A stretch of DNA of 64,000 nucleotides, taken from Trichococcus alkaliphilus. GTDB taxonomy: Bacteria > Bacillota > Bacilli > Lactobacillales > Aerococcaceae. Location of the stretch: assembly GCF_003008695.1 (NCBI RefSeq), contig NZ_PXZT01000009.1, forward strand, positions 62,001-126,000, read 5' to 3'. Position 1 is the stretch's first letter. Each line of letters starts with the position of its first letter. Positions 45,898 to 55,129 of the stretch are shown one piece after another. A program made the translations under genes and the position numbers. The notes beneath the pieces were generated by a model. It searched no databases and was not told the origin of the DNA. It was given only the letters and a program-made list of their open reading frames with translations.

Positions 45898-46647
45898 ATG
45901 CACGTAGAATATTCATCACAATGGAGCGGTCACTTGAACCGTGAGATGCGTTTCAATCGCTATGGACATGCGGGTAAACCAATCATCGTCTTCCCGTCAT
46001 CCGGAGGCAGCCATAACGAATACGCGGACTTCGGCATGATCGAAGCTTGCCAGTGGTTCATCGACCAAGGCTTGGTGCAGTTTTATACACCCGACAGCAT
46101 GGATAACGAATCTTGGCTGTGCGAATGGAAAAGTCCGTACGACCGTGCCAACATGCACGAACGCTATGATCGCTACATCATCGAAGAACTGGTGCCGCAC
46201 ATCAAGCATCAGACGAACCATCAAGGACCGATGATCACGACCGGCTGCAGCATGGGCGGCTACCACAGCCTGAACTTTTACCTGCGCCATCCGGATGTGT
46301 TCGACAGCGTCATCGCGCTGAGTGGCCTCTATGATGTCCGTTATTTCTTTGGAGATTACCATGACCGCAACGTCTATGAAAACTCGCCGATCGACTACCT
46401 TTGGAATCTGAACGACGGCTGGTTCCTGGATAAATACCGTTCCGGCAACATTATCGTCGCGACCGGACAAGGCAACTGGGAAGAAGTCAGCATCCGCGAT
46501 ACGCGCAAGATTGAAGAAGCGATGCGCTTCAAGAACATCCCCGCCTGGATCGATTTCTGGGGCGAGAACGTCCACCACGACTGGGAATGGTGGCGCGTCC
46601 AGATGCCGTATTTCCTGGGCAAACTGAATGAGCAAGGCAAGCTATAA
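45898..46647 (+). CDS. Esterase-family alpha/beta hydrolase
   Basis: 249 codons, CTGGGGGAAATAAA before ATG 45898. Nucleophile Ser in TTGCSMGGYHSLNF, HGR-like FPSSGGSHNEYADF near the N-terminus, and WGENVHHDWEWW giving the catalytic His. It belongs to the esterase D / mycolyltransferase-like group. No signal peptide. Paired with the ATP-grasp protein, so it may act on the same metabolite. Confidence 0.85.
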   Translation: MHVEYSSQWSGHLNREMRFNRYGHAGKPIIVFPSSGGSHNEYADFGMIEACQWFIDQGLVQFYTPDSMDNESWLCEWKSPYDRANMHERYDRYIIEELVPHIKHQTNHQGPMITTGCSMGGYHSLNFYLRHPDVFDSVIALSGLYDVRYFFGDYHDRNVYENSPIDYLWNLNDGWFLDKYRSGNIIVATGQGNWEEVSIRDTRKIEEAMRFKNIPAWIDFWGENVHHDWEWWRVQMPYFLGKLNEQGKL

Positions 46648-46655
46648 TAAATTAG

Positions 46656-46698
46656 AAACTCCCGTCCTTTCAGGCGAACCTGAAGGGCGGGAGTTTTT
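46656..46698 (+). terminator. Terminator of the ATP-grasp/esterase operon
   Basis: AAACTCCCGTCCTTTCAGG and CCTGAAGGGCGGGAGTTTTT with a 4-nt loop. Confidence 0.9.
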
Positions 46699-46859
46699 GC
46701 AGTGGGCGGAATGCTAAGATAGGATGTCAAGCTAAGGCTGCAAAGCCAAACGTTTGAGAATAAATGAACATGGATGCTGTTGTACAGCGATTATAGAGAT
46801 GTCAACTGAGAGGAGAATAAAAAAGATTATGCAACAAATTGCAGAAAGGCCAAGAACTA

Positions 46860-46889
46860 TTGTCTTTTAATAGGAGTCGGGTCTATAAT
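46860..46889 (+). promoter_or_regulatory. Probable promoter of the LacI operon
   Basis: TTGTCT-N18-TATAAT, followed about 12 nt later by AAAGCGATTGCTAA, a partial cre. It would give a leader of about 310 nt containing the three operators. A 13-codon frame at 46830 (MQQIAERPRTIVF) lies across the promoter and is probably chance. The rest of the 560-nt gap shows nothing else. Confidence 0.45.
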
Positions 46890-47014
46890 ACAGACATGAA
46901 AGAAAGCGATTGCTAAACGAGAGAAAACCTTCACGAAGTTGGAATGATAGTTGCGTTCCAAAAATGATGGGGATGACTTTTATTCAGCAAGAAGCCTATT
47001 TTATACCACCTAAT

Positions 47015-47030
47015 CTGCAATCGATTGTAG
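47015..47030. promoter_or_regulatory. LacI-type operator 1
   Basis: CTGCAATCGATTGTAG, a palindrome centred on ATCGAT. Confidence 0.75.
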
Positions 47031-47087
47031 ACTAGGCGCAACTGTTATGGGGGAGAATTTTCTTGTGGCCTTTTTTTAATGGCACAT

Positions 47088-47103
47088 ATGCAATCGATTG
47101 TAG
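47088..47103. promoter_or_regulatory. LacI-type operator 2
   Basis: ATGCAATCGATTGTAG, 73 bp after operator 1 and in the same orientation. Confidence 0.75.
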
Positions 47104-47159
47104 AACAAGCTCATGGGTCTAAGGGAGTGACTTCCTAAGCCTATTTAAAAATATCCAAT

Positions 47160-47175
47160 CTACAATCGATTGCAG
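47160..47175. promoter_or_regulatory. LacI-type operator 3
   Basis: CTACAATCGATTGCAG, the reverse complement of operator 1, 72 bp after operator 2 and just before the regulator's ribosome binding site. Confidence 0.75.
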
Positions 47176-47208
47176 AAAGAGCAATCCTCCAGGAAGGAGA
47201 AATTTCTG

Positions 47209-48207
47209 ATGGCTACTTTGAAAGATGTGGCGAAATTAGCAAACGTAGACGCCAGCACAGTTTCCAGAACCCTCAATAATAATTCTTATGTCCATGAAGA
47301 CACAAGGAGACGGGTCATGGAGGCGGTAGAGCAATTAAGCTATAAGCCAAATTTATTGGCTCAAGGCTTACGCAAGGGGAAACGTCAGTCGATAGGCGTC
47401 ATCATACCAAGCATCAGCTTATCTATCTTTTCGGATATTGTTCAAGTAATTGAACGGGAAGCAACTAAACTTGGCTACCGTATCATCATCTGTATTTCGG
47501 ATGACGATCCGGAAATCGAGAAAGAATATATCGAACGCCTGCGAAATGGACTTGTGGACGGTATCATCATTGCGTCGACAGGAAAGAATAATGCTGCGTT
47601 ACGCAATATTCAAAATAGTGGAATCGCTGTCATCCAGTTGATCCGCAAACAGGATAAGACGCTCAGTAGTATCGTAGCGAATTATCGCTCATCGGCTTAT
47701 GAAGCAGTCAAGTATCTGGTTTCTCGAGGTTGTAAAAAAATTGGTTTGATAAACGGATCAATGAAAGTGCTTCCGTATATTGAAAGATGCGAAGGCTACA
47801 AGCAAGCAATCCAAGCGTTCGGGTTGGAAGCGTATGTGATTGATTCCAAGTCAAAAAAAGAATCTTACTTTGAAGATGGCTATACAGGTGCAAAAAAACT
47901 CTTGGAAAAGGATCCCGACATTGACGGCATCATTGTTGCCGCGGATATGCATGGAATCGGAGTCATCCGTTACCTGAAAGAGCAAAAAATCGCCATCCCT
48001 GATCAAATCAAGGTGATGAGTCTGACAGGGCACTCGATAGGCGGCATGTTGGAAACAGCGATGACCTCTGTGGAACTGCCTTCCCAACAGATCGGTGAAT
48101 TGATCACAAAAAGTATTGTGAAGGATATCGAGGCACCCAAAAATGGAAAGCGAATTCCTGTCCATCAAGAATTAGGGGTAACCCTGGTCGAAAGAGAAAC
48201 AACCTAA
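47209..48207 (+). CDS. LacI-family regulator
   Basis: 332 codons from ATG 47209 (AGGAAGGAG upstream). MATLKDVAKLANVDASTVSR is the LacI HTH, with the hinge LSYKPNLLAQGLRKGK and a periplasmic-binding-protein-like domain (IGVIIPSISLSIFSDI, DGIIIASTGKNNAALR, LINGSMKVLPYIER). The three upstream palindromes show it is probably autoregulated. It likely controls the aldolase and transporter genes behind it, which are read in the same direction. Confidence 0.93.
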   Translation: MATLKDVAKLANVDASTVSRTLNNNSYVHEDTRRRVMEAVEQLSYKPNLLAQGLRKGKRQSIGVIIPSISLSIFSDIVQVIEREATKLGYRIIICISDDDPEIEKEYIERLRNGLVDGIIIASTGKNNAALRNIQNSGIAVIQLIRKQDKTLSSIVANYRSSAYEAVKYLVSRGCKKIGLINGSMKVLPYIERCEGYKQAIQAFGLEAYVIDSKSKKESYFEDGYTGAKKLLEKDPDIDGIIVAADMHGIGVIRYLKEQKIAIPDQIKVMSLTGHSIGGMLETAMTSVELPSQQIGELITKSIVKDIEAPKNGKRIPVHQELGVTLVERETT

Positions 48208-48287
48208 CTTTGTTCATGACCTTATGTATTGCGCAGTATGTAGGGATGAAAATAAACTAATACATATCATTAAGGAGAGAAATAACT

Positions 48288-49271
48288 ATGGCTAAAGTAA
48301 AAAATTGGAAAACAATCTTCCCAGCAATCTCTATCCCATTAAATGATGATTACTCGATAAATGAAGCAGAATTACGTCCTTATGTTCGCTGGTTAGCTTC
48401 ATTCGACGAAATCGGCGGATTGGTATGTAACGGTCACACTGGCGAAATCACTTCCTTGACTCGCGCAGAACGCGCTCGTGTAGTTGAAATCGTGGCGGAA
48501 GAAGTTGGCGACCAGATGACAATCATCTCAGGAATCAACTGCGAAAACACACAAGAGTCCATCGAAATGGCTCGCGAGGCAAAAGAAGCAGGCGCCGACG
48601 GTATCCTATTGATGCCTCCGCACATGTGGCTACGCTTTGGAATGAACCCTGCTGCTCCGTTTGAATATGTAAAAGATGTAGCTGATGGTGCCGATATCGA
48701 TATCATTATCCATTTATATCCAGCAACAAGTAAAGCATTCTATCCAGTAGAAACATTAATCAAGATGGCTACTGAAATTGAACATGTAAAATCCATCAAG
48801 ATGGGTACGCGTGTAACAGCTCTTTATGAAAATAACATCAGAGAATTACGCAAGCATGCGCCTGAAGTTTCCTTGATCACTTGCCATGATGAAACATTAT
48901 TGACATCTATGTTCCCAGGCATGGACGGTGCCTTGATCGGGTTCGCTGGATGTATCCCGGAACTGATTACAGAAGCTTGGAAAGCTATGAAAGCAGGAGA
49001 CTTCCAAAAAATCCGTCACTACGATGACTTGATTTTCCCGATTTCAAAAGCAATCTACGGTGGCGGACAACCATCAGGTGAAGCTCATGCTCGCATGAAA
49101 GAAGCATTGGTACAACGTGGCGTTTTCACTTCTGCTCTTATGAGAAAGCCTGTATTGCCGTTGGATCAAGAGGAAAAAGACTGGATCACACAAGGACTTA
49201 AGGGCTCTACTGCCGGCGATGTCAGTGCTGAAGTCGCTAAGTTCAAAAAAGAAGAAGCTTTAGTAAAATAA
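48288..49271 (+). CDS. DHDPS/N-acetylneuraminate-lyase family aldolase
   Basis: 327 codons, AAGGAGAGAAATAACT before ATG 48288. TIM-barrel Schiff-base aldolase: GLVCNGHTGEITSLTRAER (the GGT-like loop), IISGINCENTQESIEMA, Tyr in IIHLYPATSKAFY and Schiff-base Lys in VKSIKMGTRV. The family makes or splits 2-keto acids with pyruvate; with mannonate dehydratase and KDPG aldolase encoded nearby a sugar-acid role (for example 2-keto-3-deoxy-acid cleavage) is more likely than lysine synthesis. Confidence 0.85.
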   Translation: MAKVKNWKTIFPAISIPLNDDYSINEAELRPYVRWLASFDEIGGLVCNGHTGEITSLTRAERARVVEIVAEEVGDQMTIISGINCENTQESIEMAREAKEAGADGILLMPPHMWLRFGMNPAAPFEYVKDVADGADIDIIIHLYPATSKAFYPVETLIKMATEIEHVKSIKMGTRVTALYENNIRELRKHAPEVSLITCHDETLLTSMFPGMDGALIGFAGCIPELITEAWKAMKAGDFQKIRHYDDLIFPISKAIYGGGQPSGEAHARMKEALVQRGVFTSALMRKPVLPLDQEEKDWITQGLKGSTAGDVSAEVAKFKKEEALVK

Positions 49272-49307
49272 TCTGTTTTTCTGACTAATAACGGTGATCG
49301 TTTTGAT

Positions 49308-49359
49308 GCTGCAGAGTTTGAAGGGGAAATAATCTTTCTGGCTTTGCAGCTCTTTTTTT
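49308..49359 (+). terminator. Terminator-like hairpin between aldolase and transporter
   Basis: GCTGCAGAG and CTTTGCAGC, loop of 25 nt, then TCTTTTTTT. It may reduce transporter expression relative to the aldolase. Confidence 0.6.
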
Positions 49360-49387
49360 ACAGATAAGAACTGGGGTGTATAAAAAC

Positions 49388-50635
49388 ATGAAAGTTAATG
49401 AAAGCGGTTTAGTTGCTTCGGATAGTGTGAAGAAAGCCTCGTTTAAAGAGTTAGTCACAAAAATTGGGCCAAGTATTATTTTGACAGGGATTGTTTTAGG
49501 GCCAGGATCAATCACCACGGCAGCTATGTTGGGATCGGATTATGGCTATAAAATGTTATGGCTATTGTTGCCTATTGGCTTTATGGGAATTGCTTTTATG
49601 ATGACGACTTATCGGATTTCGGTAATGACAGATATGCCCATTATCGCGGCCATCCGTCACTATTATGGACCGCTGGCAGGAATCGTTGTCGGGATCACTA
49701 CTTTTTTGTCCTGTTTGTTCTTCACCATCGGGAATATATCGGGGACAGGCGCAGGTTTCAGTCTGATTTTCGGGATTAACTGGAAGATCGGTTCCATGAT
49801 TATGATTGGCGTCATGCTTTATTGTTATTTTTCTAAAGGCGTTTACTCAAAGGTGGAAAAAATTTCGGGTATTTGTGTATTAGCGATGATTGTTGCTTTT
49901 TACGCAACTTTAGTGGCGACTGGTGGACCAGATTGGGGCCAAGTTGCCAAAGGATTGGTAACCTTTCAAGCACCCGCAGGCAGTTTATTGGCTGCGCTCG
50001 GTTTTATCGCAACCAGTTGTTCCATAACGGCCAGCATGTACGGAACTTATCTCGGCGGCGAAAAGAAATGGAAAAAAGAAGATTATTTCAATGGAGCGAT
50101 GACTGCGGATGCTGTCTCGCACGTTGTTGAAGTCGTCATGATCAGCGGGGCAATAGTATTGGTAGGCGCCATCGTGTTGAATCCAACCCAGACACAAATC
50201 AGTTCAACCAGCGATTTGGCTGCTCTGATCAAACCGATTATGGGCAATTCTTCTAATCTGGTTATGGGAATAGCACTATTAGGTGCAGGCTTCGCTGCTT
50301 TGTTAGGCAACACGCAACGTGGCTTGGTTTTCCTTAATGCGGGCTTCGGTAAACCAACAGGGCTTGAAGAAAAGAGTGTGCGCTACGGATCTCTGGCTGT
50401 ACTTGCTTTTGCGGCAATCGTTGCATTCGTCTACAATGGATCTCCAGTAGAATTGATTTTCTTTGCGAATGTAGCGACATCGATTTCTACTCCGGTTGCA
50501 GGCTTGTTCATCTGTTTCTTGATTTGCCGCAAGGAAGTCAATGAAGATTTAGGCTACAAAGCACCGAGACTACTGCAAATATCCATGATTTTGAGCTACA
50601 TCTTCATTTGTGTATTGACTGTTCTTGCTTTTTAA
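49388..50635 (+). CDS. Nramp-superfamily transporter lacking metal-binding motifs
   Basis: 415 codons from ATG 49388 (GTG 49376 in frame). Eleven or so membrane helices with the Nramp/LeuT-like start IGPSIILTGIVLGPGSITTAA. The metal-coordinating DPGN of TM1 reads GPGS (residues 38-41), and the MPH of TM6 is absent (IATSCSITASMYGTYLGG). So it is unlikely to carry Mn2+ or Fe2+. Placed behind LacI and a DHDPS-type aldolase, it may import an organic acid or another small substrate (inference). Confidence 0.82.
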   Translation: MKVNESGLVASDSVKKASFKELVTKIGPSIILTGIVLGPGSITTAAMLGSDYGYKMLWLLLPIGFMGIAFMMTTYRISVMTDMPIIAAIRHYYGPLAGIVVGITTFLSCLFFTIGNISGTGAGFSLIFGINWKIGSMIMIGVMLYCYFSKGVYSKVEKISGICVLAMIVAFYATLVATGGPDWGQVAKGLVTFQAPAGSLLAALGFIATSCSITASMYGTYLGGEKKWKKEDYFNGAMTADAVSHVVEVVMISGAIVLVGAIVLNPTQTQISSTSDLAALIKPIMGNSSNLVMGIALLGAGFAALLGNTQRGLVFLNAGFGKPTGLEEKSVRYGSLAVLAFAAIVAFVYNGSPVELIFFANVATSISTPVAGLFICFLICRKEVNEDLGYKAPRLLQISMILSYIFICVLTVLAF

Positions 50636-50651
50636 AATGGGAATAATTTTT

Positions 50652-50679
50652 AGGGCAACCGAATAGGTTGTCCTTTTTT
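50652..50679 (+). terminator. Terminator of the LacI-aldolase-transporter operon
   Basis: AGGGCAACC-GAAT-AGGTTGTCC then TTTTTT. Confidence 0.88.
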
Positions 50680-50923
50680 GCGTGGTTGATACCGGATGCG
50701 CATGTCTACGAATCTAGCGGTGACAAGTACTTGCGCGCTATCCTGGAAGAAACGTACCCTACGGATGGCTTGAACTATGTGGGGATGATCCGCAAAAATG
50801 CCATCGAAATCTATCTGGAAGGCGGATTATTTGAAAGAGCAATACGGTCTGACTGGGGAAAAAATCGTCGCACAGGCCAAAAATTTGGTGAATCAAAAAG
50901 CCAATGTTGGCGTGAACGTGTAA
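50680..50923 (+). pseudogene. Frameshifted C-terminal gene fragment
   Basis: One frame reads WLIPDAHVYESSGDKYLRAI then IEIYLE and, after a +1 shift near 50818, continues as KADYLKEQYGLTGEKIVAQA to a stop at 50923. The two halves look like one protein C-terminus, without start codon or ribosome binding site, sitting inside the terminator region of the previous gene. Family not recognised. Confidence 0.5.
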
Positions 50924-50930
50924 TCAAAAT

Positions 50931-50976
50931 AAGGAACGGAAAGCAGGCAATGTCCTGTTTTTCCGTTCCTTTTTTG
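50931..50976. terminator. Bidirectional terminator between fragment and PTS gene
   Basis: AAGGAACGGAAAGCAGG and CCTGTTTTTCCGTTCCTT with T run after; usable for the minus-strand PTS gene as well. Confidence 0.85.
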
Positions 50977-51006
50977 TTGAAGTATTTAATCTATATCTTG
51001 AAAGAA

Positions 51007-52833
51007 CTAAACCAAAATCGCTTTTTCCAGGGGAGACCCGTTCTTATGAAAGCCTTCCATTTTGTATTCGCCTGAAAATTTAGAAACTTTATCCATATTT
51101 GTAATGACTACTATGATGGATGAATCTTTCTTTTCATTCACAAGAGTTTGTAGATCCACGTGAGCAATTTTTGTTTGTGGTGTAACAAATTCTCCTTTTT
51201 TAACGAATACATCAAATCCCTTTCCGTTTAAACTTACTGTATCGATACCCATGTGAATCAATATTTCTAAGCCGTTATCAGTAGTAATACCAATGGCATG
51301 TTTCGTAGGAAATACTGTATTGATAGTTCCACTAACTGGTGCAAAGATATCTCCGGAATTTGATTTCATAGCATAGCCGTCTCCAACTAACTTACTGGAA
51401 AATACATCATCTGATACATCTTCTAATGGAACATAGACACCGTCAGTTACTGATAGTAATTCTACTTCATTAGCTAACGAGGTATTTGATTGATTGGGTA
51501 CCGTCAAATAAACAATGATGAAGGAAAGTACTAAAGCAATCCCAATGCCTAAAACTGCAAAGATGAAGTATTCTCCGATGTAGGCTGGCAAACTAAAAAT
51601 ACTTGAGAGAATATATCCGTAAATTCGAACCCCGAAGAAACTAATGAAAGCAGAAGCAACGGAACTTCCGATAGAAGCAGCAATAAATGCTTTTTTGTAT
51701 TTTGTTAAAACCCCAAATAATGCAGGTTCCGTAATCCCAAGTAAGCCAGATACAGCAGCGGAGACAATGATTGATTTTTCTTCTTTCGTTTTGACTTTGG
51801 TATACATCGCTGCAGTCGCGCCTGTGATAGCCATATTTGCCATCAACATCATAGGCATCAACATGTCATACCCTTGAGTTGCAAAATTTTGTAAGGCGAT
51901 TGGTGTCATCGCATGATGTAGTCCAGTTAGGATGGCAATTGGACGAATTACTCCGACAACAACACCCGCTAATACTGGCGATATGGTAAATAGCCAGCTT
52001 ACTCCATCAGCCAATAGATTTCCTAAATGAATACCGATTGGGCCAATGACTACTAATGTGACTATACCGGAAAGAAATAAAGAGATTGTAGGTGTAAAAA
52101 CTGTCCTTAATACTTCAGGTAAATGTTTGTCAACCCATCGATAAATGTAGCTAAGCGCTAATACCGCAAAAATTATCGGGATTACGGTTCCAGCGTAGTT
52201 GAAAACAGGTACTGGTAAAATTCCAAACAATAAGAATTGTGAAATTTCTCCTGCGACAACTGCTTCTGTCATTGTTGGAAATTGTAAGGTAGCTGCAATA
52301 GCAATTGCCAAATACTGGTTTGTTTTGAATATTTTTGCGGCGGATACAGCAACAAAGAAAGGCATAAAAGTAAAAACGCCACTTGCTAACATATTGATTA
52401 CTTGATACGTCGGAGTGGTATTAGAGATCACATTTGATGCAACCAGACCGGCTATTAGCCCCTTGATCATTCCAGCGCCTGCGATAGCTGGTACGATAGG
52501 TCCGAAAACACCTGATACAGTATCCATAAATACTGACACTAAACCTTTACTCTTAACCTCTTGCTTAAGCTCATTGCTAGCAAGGTCAAGACCTAATTGC
52601 TTTGATAATGGTGTGTAGTAATCTTCGACATTTGTGCCAATAACAATCTGTAATTGATCACTCTGATATTTTGTGCCTATAACTTCAGAGATATTATTGA
52701 GATTATCATAGTTAACCTTATGAATGTCTTTAAGGTTAAACCGTAACCGGGTCATACAATGCCAAGCATTGTTAACGTTCTCTATGCCGCCAATATTGTC
52801 AATAATCTGCTTTGCAACATCTTCATGTTTCAT
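51007..52833 (-). CDS. PTS beta-glucoside-type IIBCA permease
   Basis: 608 codons; minus-strand ATG at 52833 with GAAGGA correctly spaced (ATG 52842 abuts the RBS). Order IIB-IIC-IIA: phospho-Cys in NAWHCMTRLRFNL, ten or so membrane helices (GPIVPAIAGAGMIKGLIAGL), IIA at the end with ILIHMGIDTVSLNGKGF. It phosphorylates and imports a beta-glucoside or related sugar. No BglG antiterminator gene and no antiterminator site were found, so control probably comes from the GntR regulator nearby. AT-rich like the next two genes. Confidence 0.93.
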   Translation of the reverse strand: MKHEDVAKQIIDNIGGIENVNNAWHCMTRLRFNLKDIHKVNYDNLNNISEVIGTKYQSDQLQIVIGTNVEDYYTPLSKQLGLDLASNELKQEVKSKGLVSVFMDTVSGVFGPIVPAIAGAGMIKGLIAGLVASNVISNTTPTYQVINMLASGVFTFMPFFVAVSAAKIFKTNQYLAIAIAATLQFPTMTEAVVAGEISQFLLFGILPVPVFNYAGTVIPIIFAVLALSYIYRWVDKHLPEVLRTVFTPTISLFLSGIVTLVVIGPIGIHLGNLLADGVSWLFTISPVLAGVVVGVIRPIAILTGLHHAMTPIALQNFATQGYDMLMPMMLMANMAITGATAAMYTKVKTKEEKSIIVSAAVSGLLGITEPALFGVLTKYKKAFIAASIGSSVASAFISFFGVRIYGYILSSIFSLPAYIGEYFIFAVLGIGIALVLSFIIVYLTVPNQSNTSLANEVELLSVTDGVYVPLEDVSDDVFSSKLVGDGYAMKSNSGDIFAPVSGTINTVFPTKHAIGITTDNGLEILIHMGIDTVSLNGKGFDVFVKKGEFVTPQTKIAHVDLQTLVNEKKDSSIIVVITNMDKVSKFSGEYKMEGFHKNGSPLEKAILV

Positions 52834-52917
52834 TATACTCATCCTTCACTCATTTATTTTCGCATAGCTATGTGTCCGCTTGCAAGATGAATCATAGCAT
52901 AATATATACGATTGTAA

Positions 52918-53001
52918 AACCAGTCCTAATTACATTGAAATCGCAAAAAAACGTTGATGTATAAGTGTTTTTTGGTTATATAGTTGGAAATTGGACTGGT
53001 T
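52918..53001. promoter_or_regulatory. Inverted pair of operator-like words between divergent genes
   Basis: AACCAGTCCTAATT at 52918-52931 and its near complement AATTGGACTGGTT at 52989-53001. It lies between the PTS and the dehydratase genes, where one regulator could control both. A TTGACA -35-like box follows at 53035. Confidence 0.5.
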
Positions 53002-53102
53002 CTTTTGCATATAAGCGTTGTTTTTTATTCCAAATTGACAGCGTATATACGGACATGATTCAATAGCAACGTAAGGGACACTAATTTAAGGGATGATGAA
53101 AA

Positions 53103-54302
53103 ATGACGCCAACCATAATTACAGATATAAAGAGTTTCGCAATAAAGCCAGACAGACATAATCTAGTTATCGTTAAAATTGAAACAAATAAAGGCATTTC
53201 CGGTTTAGGGTGCGCAACGTTCCAATTTAGGCCATTGGCGGTGAAATGCGTAGTTGATGAATATCTAAAACCACTTTTGATTGGTCGAGATGCCAACCAA
53301 ATTGAAGATTTATGGCAAATGATGACAGTAAATTCATATTGGAGAAATGGCCCTATTACTAATAACGCTATTTCAGGGGTCGATATGGCATTATGGGATA
53401 TCAAGTCAAAATTAGCTGATATGCCGCTGTATCAGTTGTTGGGTGGGAGAGCACGTACAGCTATTCCTGCTTATACGCATGCAGTAGCTAAGGATTTGGA
53501 CACTCTTTATGATGAAATTGATAAATTTTTAGAGGAAGGATACAAATATATTCGTTGTCAACTAGGATTTTATGGAGGAAATGCTGAAACTGTAGAAACA
53601 CCTGAGAATCCGTTGGAAGGATCTTATTTCGATCAAAATGAATATATGAATACCACTTTGGAAATGTTTGAAGCAGTTCAAAATAAATACGGTAATTCAT
53701 TTCAAATGTTGCATGATGTACACGAAAGGCTTTCTCCGAATCAAGCGGTCCAATTTGCCAAAAAATCAGAAAAATATAATTTATATTTTCTGGAAGATAT
53801 TCTTCCCCCAAACCAAAATGAATGGCTGGATCAAGTACGCAATCAAACTTCTACACCAATCGCAACAGGCGAATTGTTCAACAATCCAATGGAGTGGAAA
53901 GAGCTGATCATCAAGAGAAGGTTAGATTATATGAGAGCCCATGTCTCTCAAATCGGCGGCATAACTCCAGCGCTGAAGCTTGCTCATTTTTGTGATGCTT
54001 TTGGTGTTCGAGTAGCTTGGCATACGCCATCAGATATCTCACCAGTGGGATTAGCAGTAAATACTCACTTAAATATCCATTTGCATAATGCTGCAATTCA
54101 AGAAAATATCGATATCCCAGAAAATACAAAAAGAATATTCAAAAATATTCCTGAACCCGAGAAAGGTTTTTTCTATCCAATTGAACGTCCTGGTATTGGG
54201 ATAGATTTCATAGAAGAAATGGCTGAAGAATTCCCTATCGAATATCGCCCGCATGAGTGGACTCAGAGTCGGGTGCCTGACGGGACGCTGGTAACACCGT
54301 AG
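53103..54302 (+). CDS. Mannonate/altronate-dehydratase-like enolase superfamily enzyme
   Basis: 399 codons from ATG 53103 (AAGGGATGATGAAAA). RspA/ManD-type enolase-fold protein: N-terminal capping domain ([20 protein letters not shown]), [20 protein letters not shown], metal ligands in [17 protein letters not shown] and ATGELFNNP, then [16 protein letters not shown] and [13 protein letters not shown]. It dehydrates an acid sugar to a 2-keto-3-deoxy acid. Divergent from the bgl-type PTS, which suggests the imported glycoside yields an acid sugar. Confidence 0.88.
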   Translation: MTPTIITDIKSFAIKPDRHNLVIVKIETNKGISGLGCATFQFRPLAVKCVVDEYLKPLLIGRDANQIEDLWQMMTVNSYWRNGPITNNAISGVDMALWDIKSKLADMPLYQLLGGRARTAIPAYTHAVAKDLDTLYDEIDKFLEEGYKYIRCQLGFYGGNAETVETPENPLEGSYFDQNEYMNTTLEMFEAVQNKYGNSFQMLHDVHERLSPNQAVQFAKKSEKYNLYFLEDILPPNQNEWLDQVRNQTSTPIATGELFNNPMEWKELIIKRRLDYMRAHVSQIGGITPALKLAHFCDAFGVRVAWHTPSDISPVGLAVNTHLNIHLHNAAIQENIDIPENTKRIFKNIPEPEKGFFYPIERPGIGIDFIEEMAEEFPIEYRPHEWTQSRVPDGTLVTP

Positions 54303-54317
54303 GTAAAGCCAATAGGG

Positions 54318-55025
54318 TTAACTTTGCCTGGATTTATGTGTTTCTTTGTCAAAAGGGGTGATATAGGTACAAGTGTAATCTATCGCCGTAAGTTCGCTAT
54401 ATTCGTACACTCGCCCATCATCTAACAGACACCGATTTGTAATTTTCATGGCAGGTGTTCCCTTCTTACACAAGAGTAGCTCTGCCTGGTTTTTGGTTAC
54501 AGCAGTCGGACTATAACTAGTAATATAGTGAGAAATATTATAACCAAGACTTTGAACATACTCTTGGATTGAATGTTCAATATGAACTTGATTCAGATCA
54601 GAAAATAGCGAAACGGGCATTTTTGAGACTTCAATTTGTTCGATTTTATAATCAACAACACGTACACGCTGAAATGTCCAAATTTCTTCAGACCGTTCTA
54701 ACTGAAAGATTTGTTCTTCTTCAGGAGTAGATTTTTCTTTATTAATGGAAATCATTTTTGATGAAATCCTTTTATAAGGAGTTCTGGTCAAGGAATTGAA
54801 AATTAACGGATTATTTTGTAGGTTCTCATAAACATACATACCCGAGCCTTGCACGACTTTAATTATACCGATTTCGTTCAAATTTTTAATCGCTTCTTGG
54901 ATAGTATAACGGGAGACATGATAGGTTTCTGCTAACGCCCGTTGATCAGGTAATTTGCCGTTCGGGAATTGTTTCTGATAGATTTTACTTAATAAATCTT
55001 GGATAATAAATTCTTTCTTTTTCAC
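54318..55025 (-). CDS. GntR/HutC-family regulator
   Basis: 235 codons, minus-strand ATG at 55025 behind GGAAAGGATTTG. HTH at the N-terminus (LPDQRALAETYHVSRYTIQE, NEIGIIKVVQGSGMYV) and a UTRA effector domain (FQRVRVVDYKIEQIEVSKM, YEYSELTAIDYTCTY). Its 3' end almost touches the dehydratase gene; it is divergent from KDPG aldolase. Probably represses the PTS, the dehydratase and perhaps the aldolase. Confidence 0.92.
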   Translation of the reverse strand: MKKKEFIIQDLLSKIYQKQFPNGKLPDQRALAETYHVSRYTIQEAIKNLNEIGIIKVVQGSGMYVYENLQNNPLIFNSLTRTPYKRISSKMISINKEKSTPEEEQIFQLERSEEIWTFQRVRVVDYKIEQIEVSKMPVSLFSDLNQVHIEHSIQEYVQSLGYNISHYITSYSPTAVTKNQAELLLCKKGTPAMKITNRCLLDDGRVYEYSELTAIDYTCTYITPFDKETHKSRQS

Positions 55026-55129
55026 TTTACAAATCCTTTCCTAATGGAACCGGTGATTTACTTGTTCTAAGTATATTTTCTATTCTTGAATTGTCAACAT
55101 CGTAAAAGAAAAAAGAAAGTGGGAGACAG

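Noticed and set aside
51007-53102. BglG-type antiterminator control of the PTS gene
   Set aside because: No bglG gene and no antiterminator sequence or leader terminator was found upstream of the minus-strand start.
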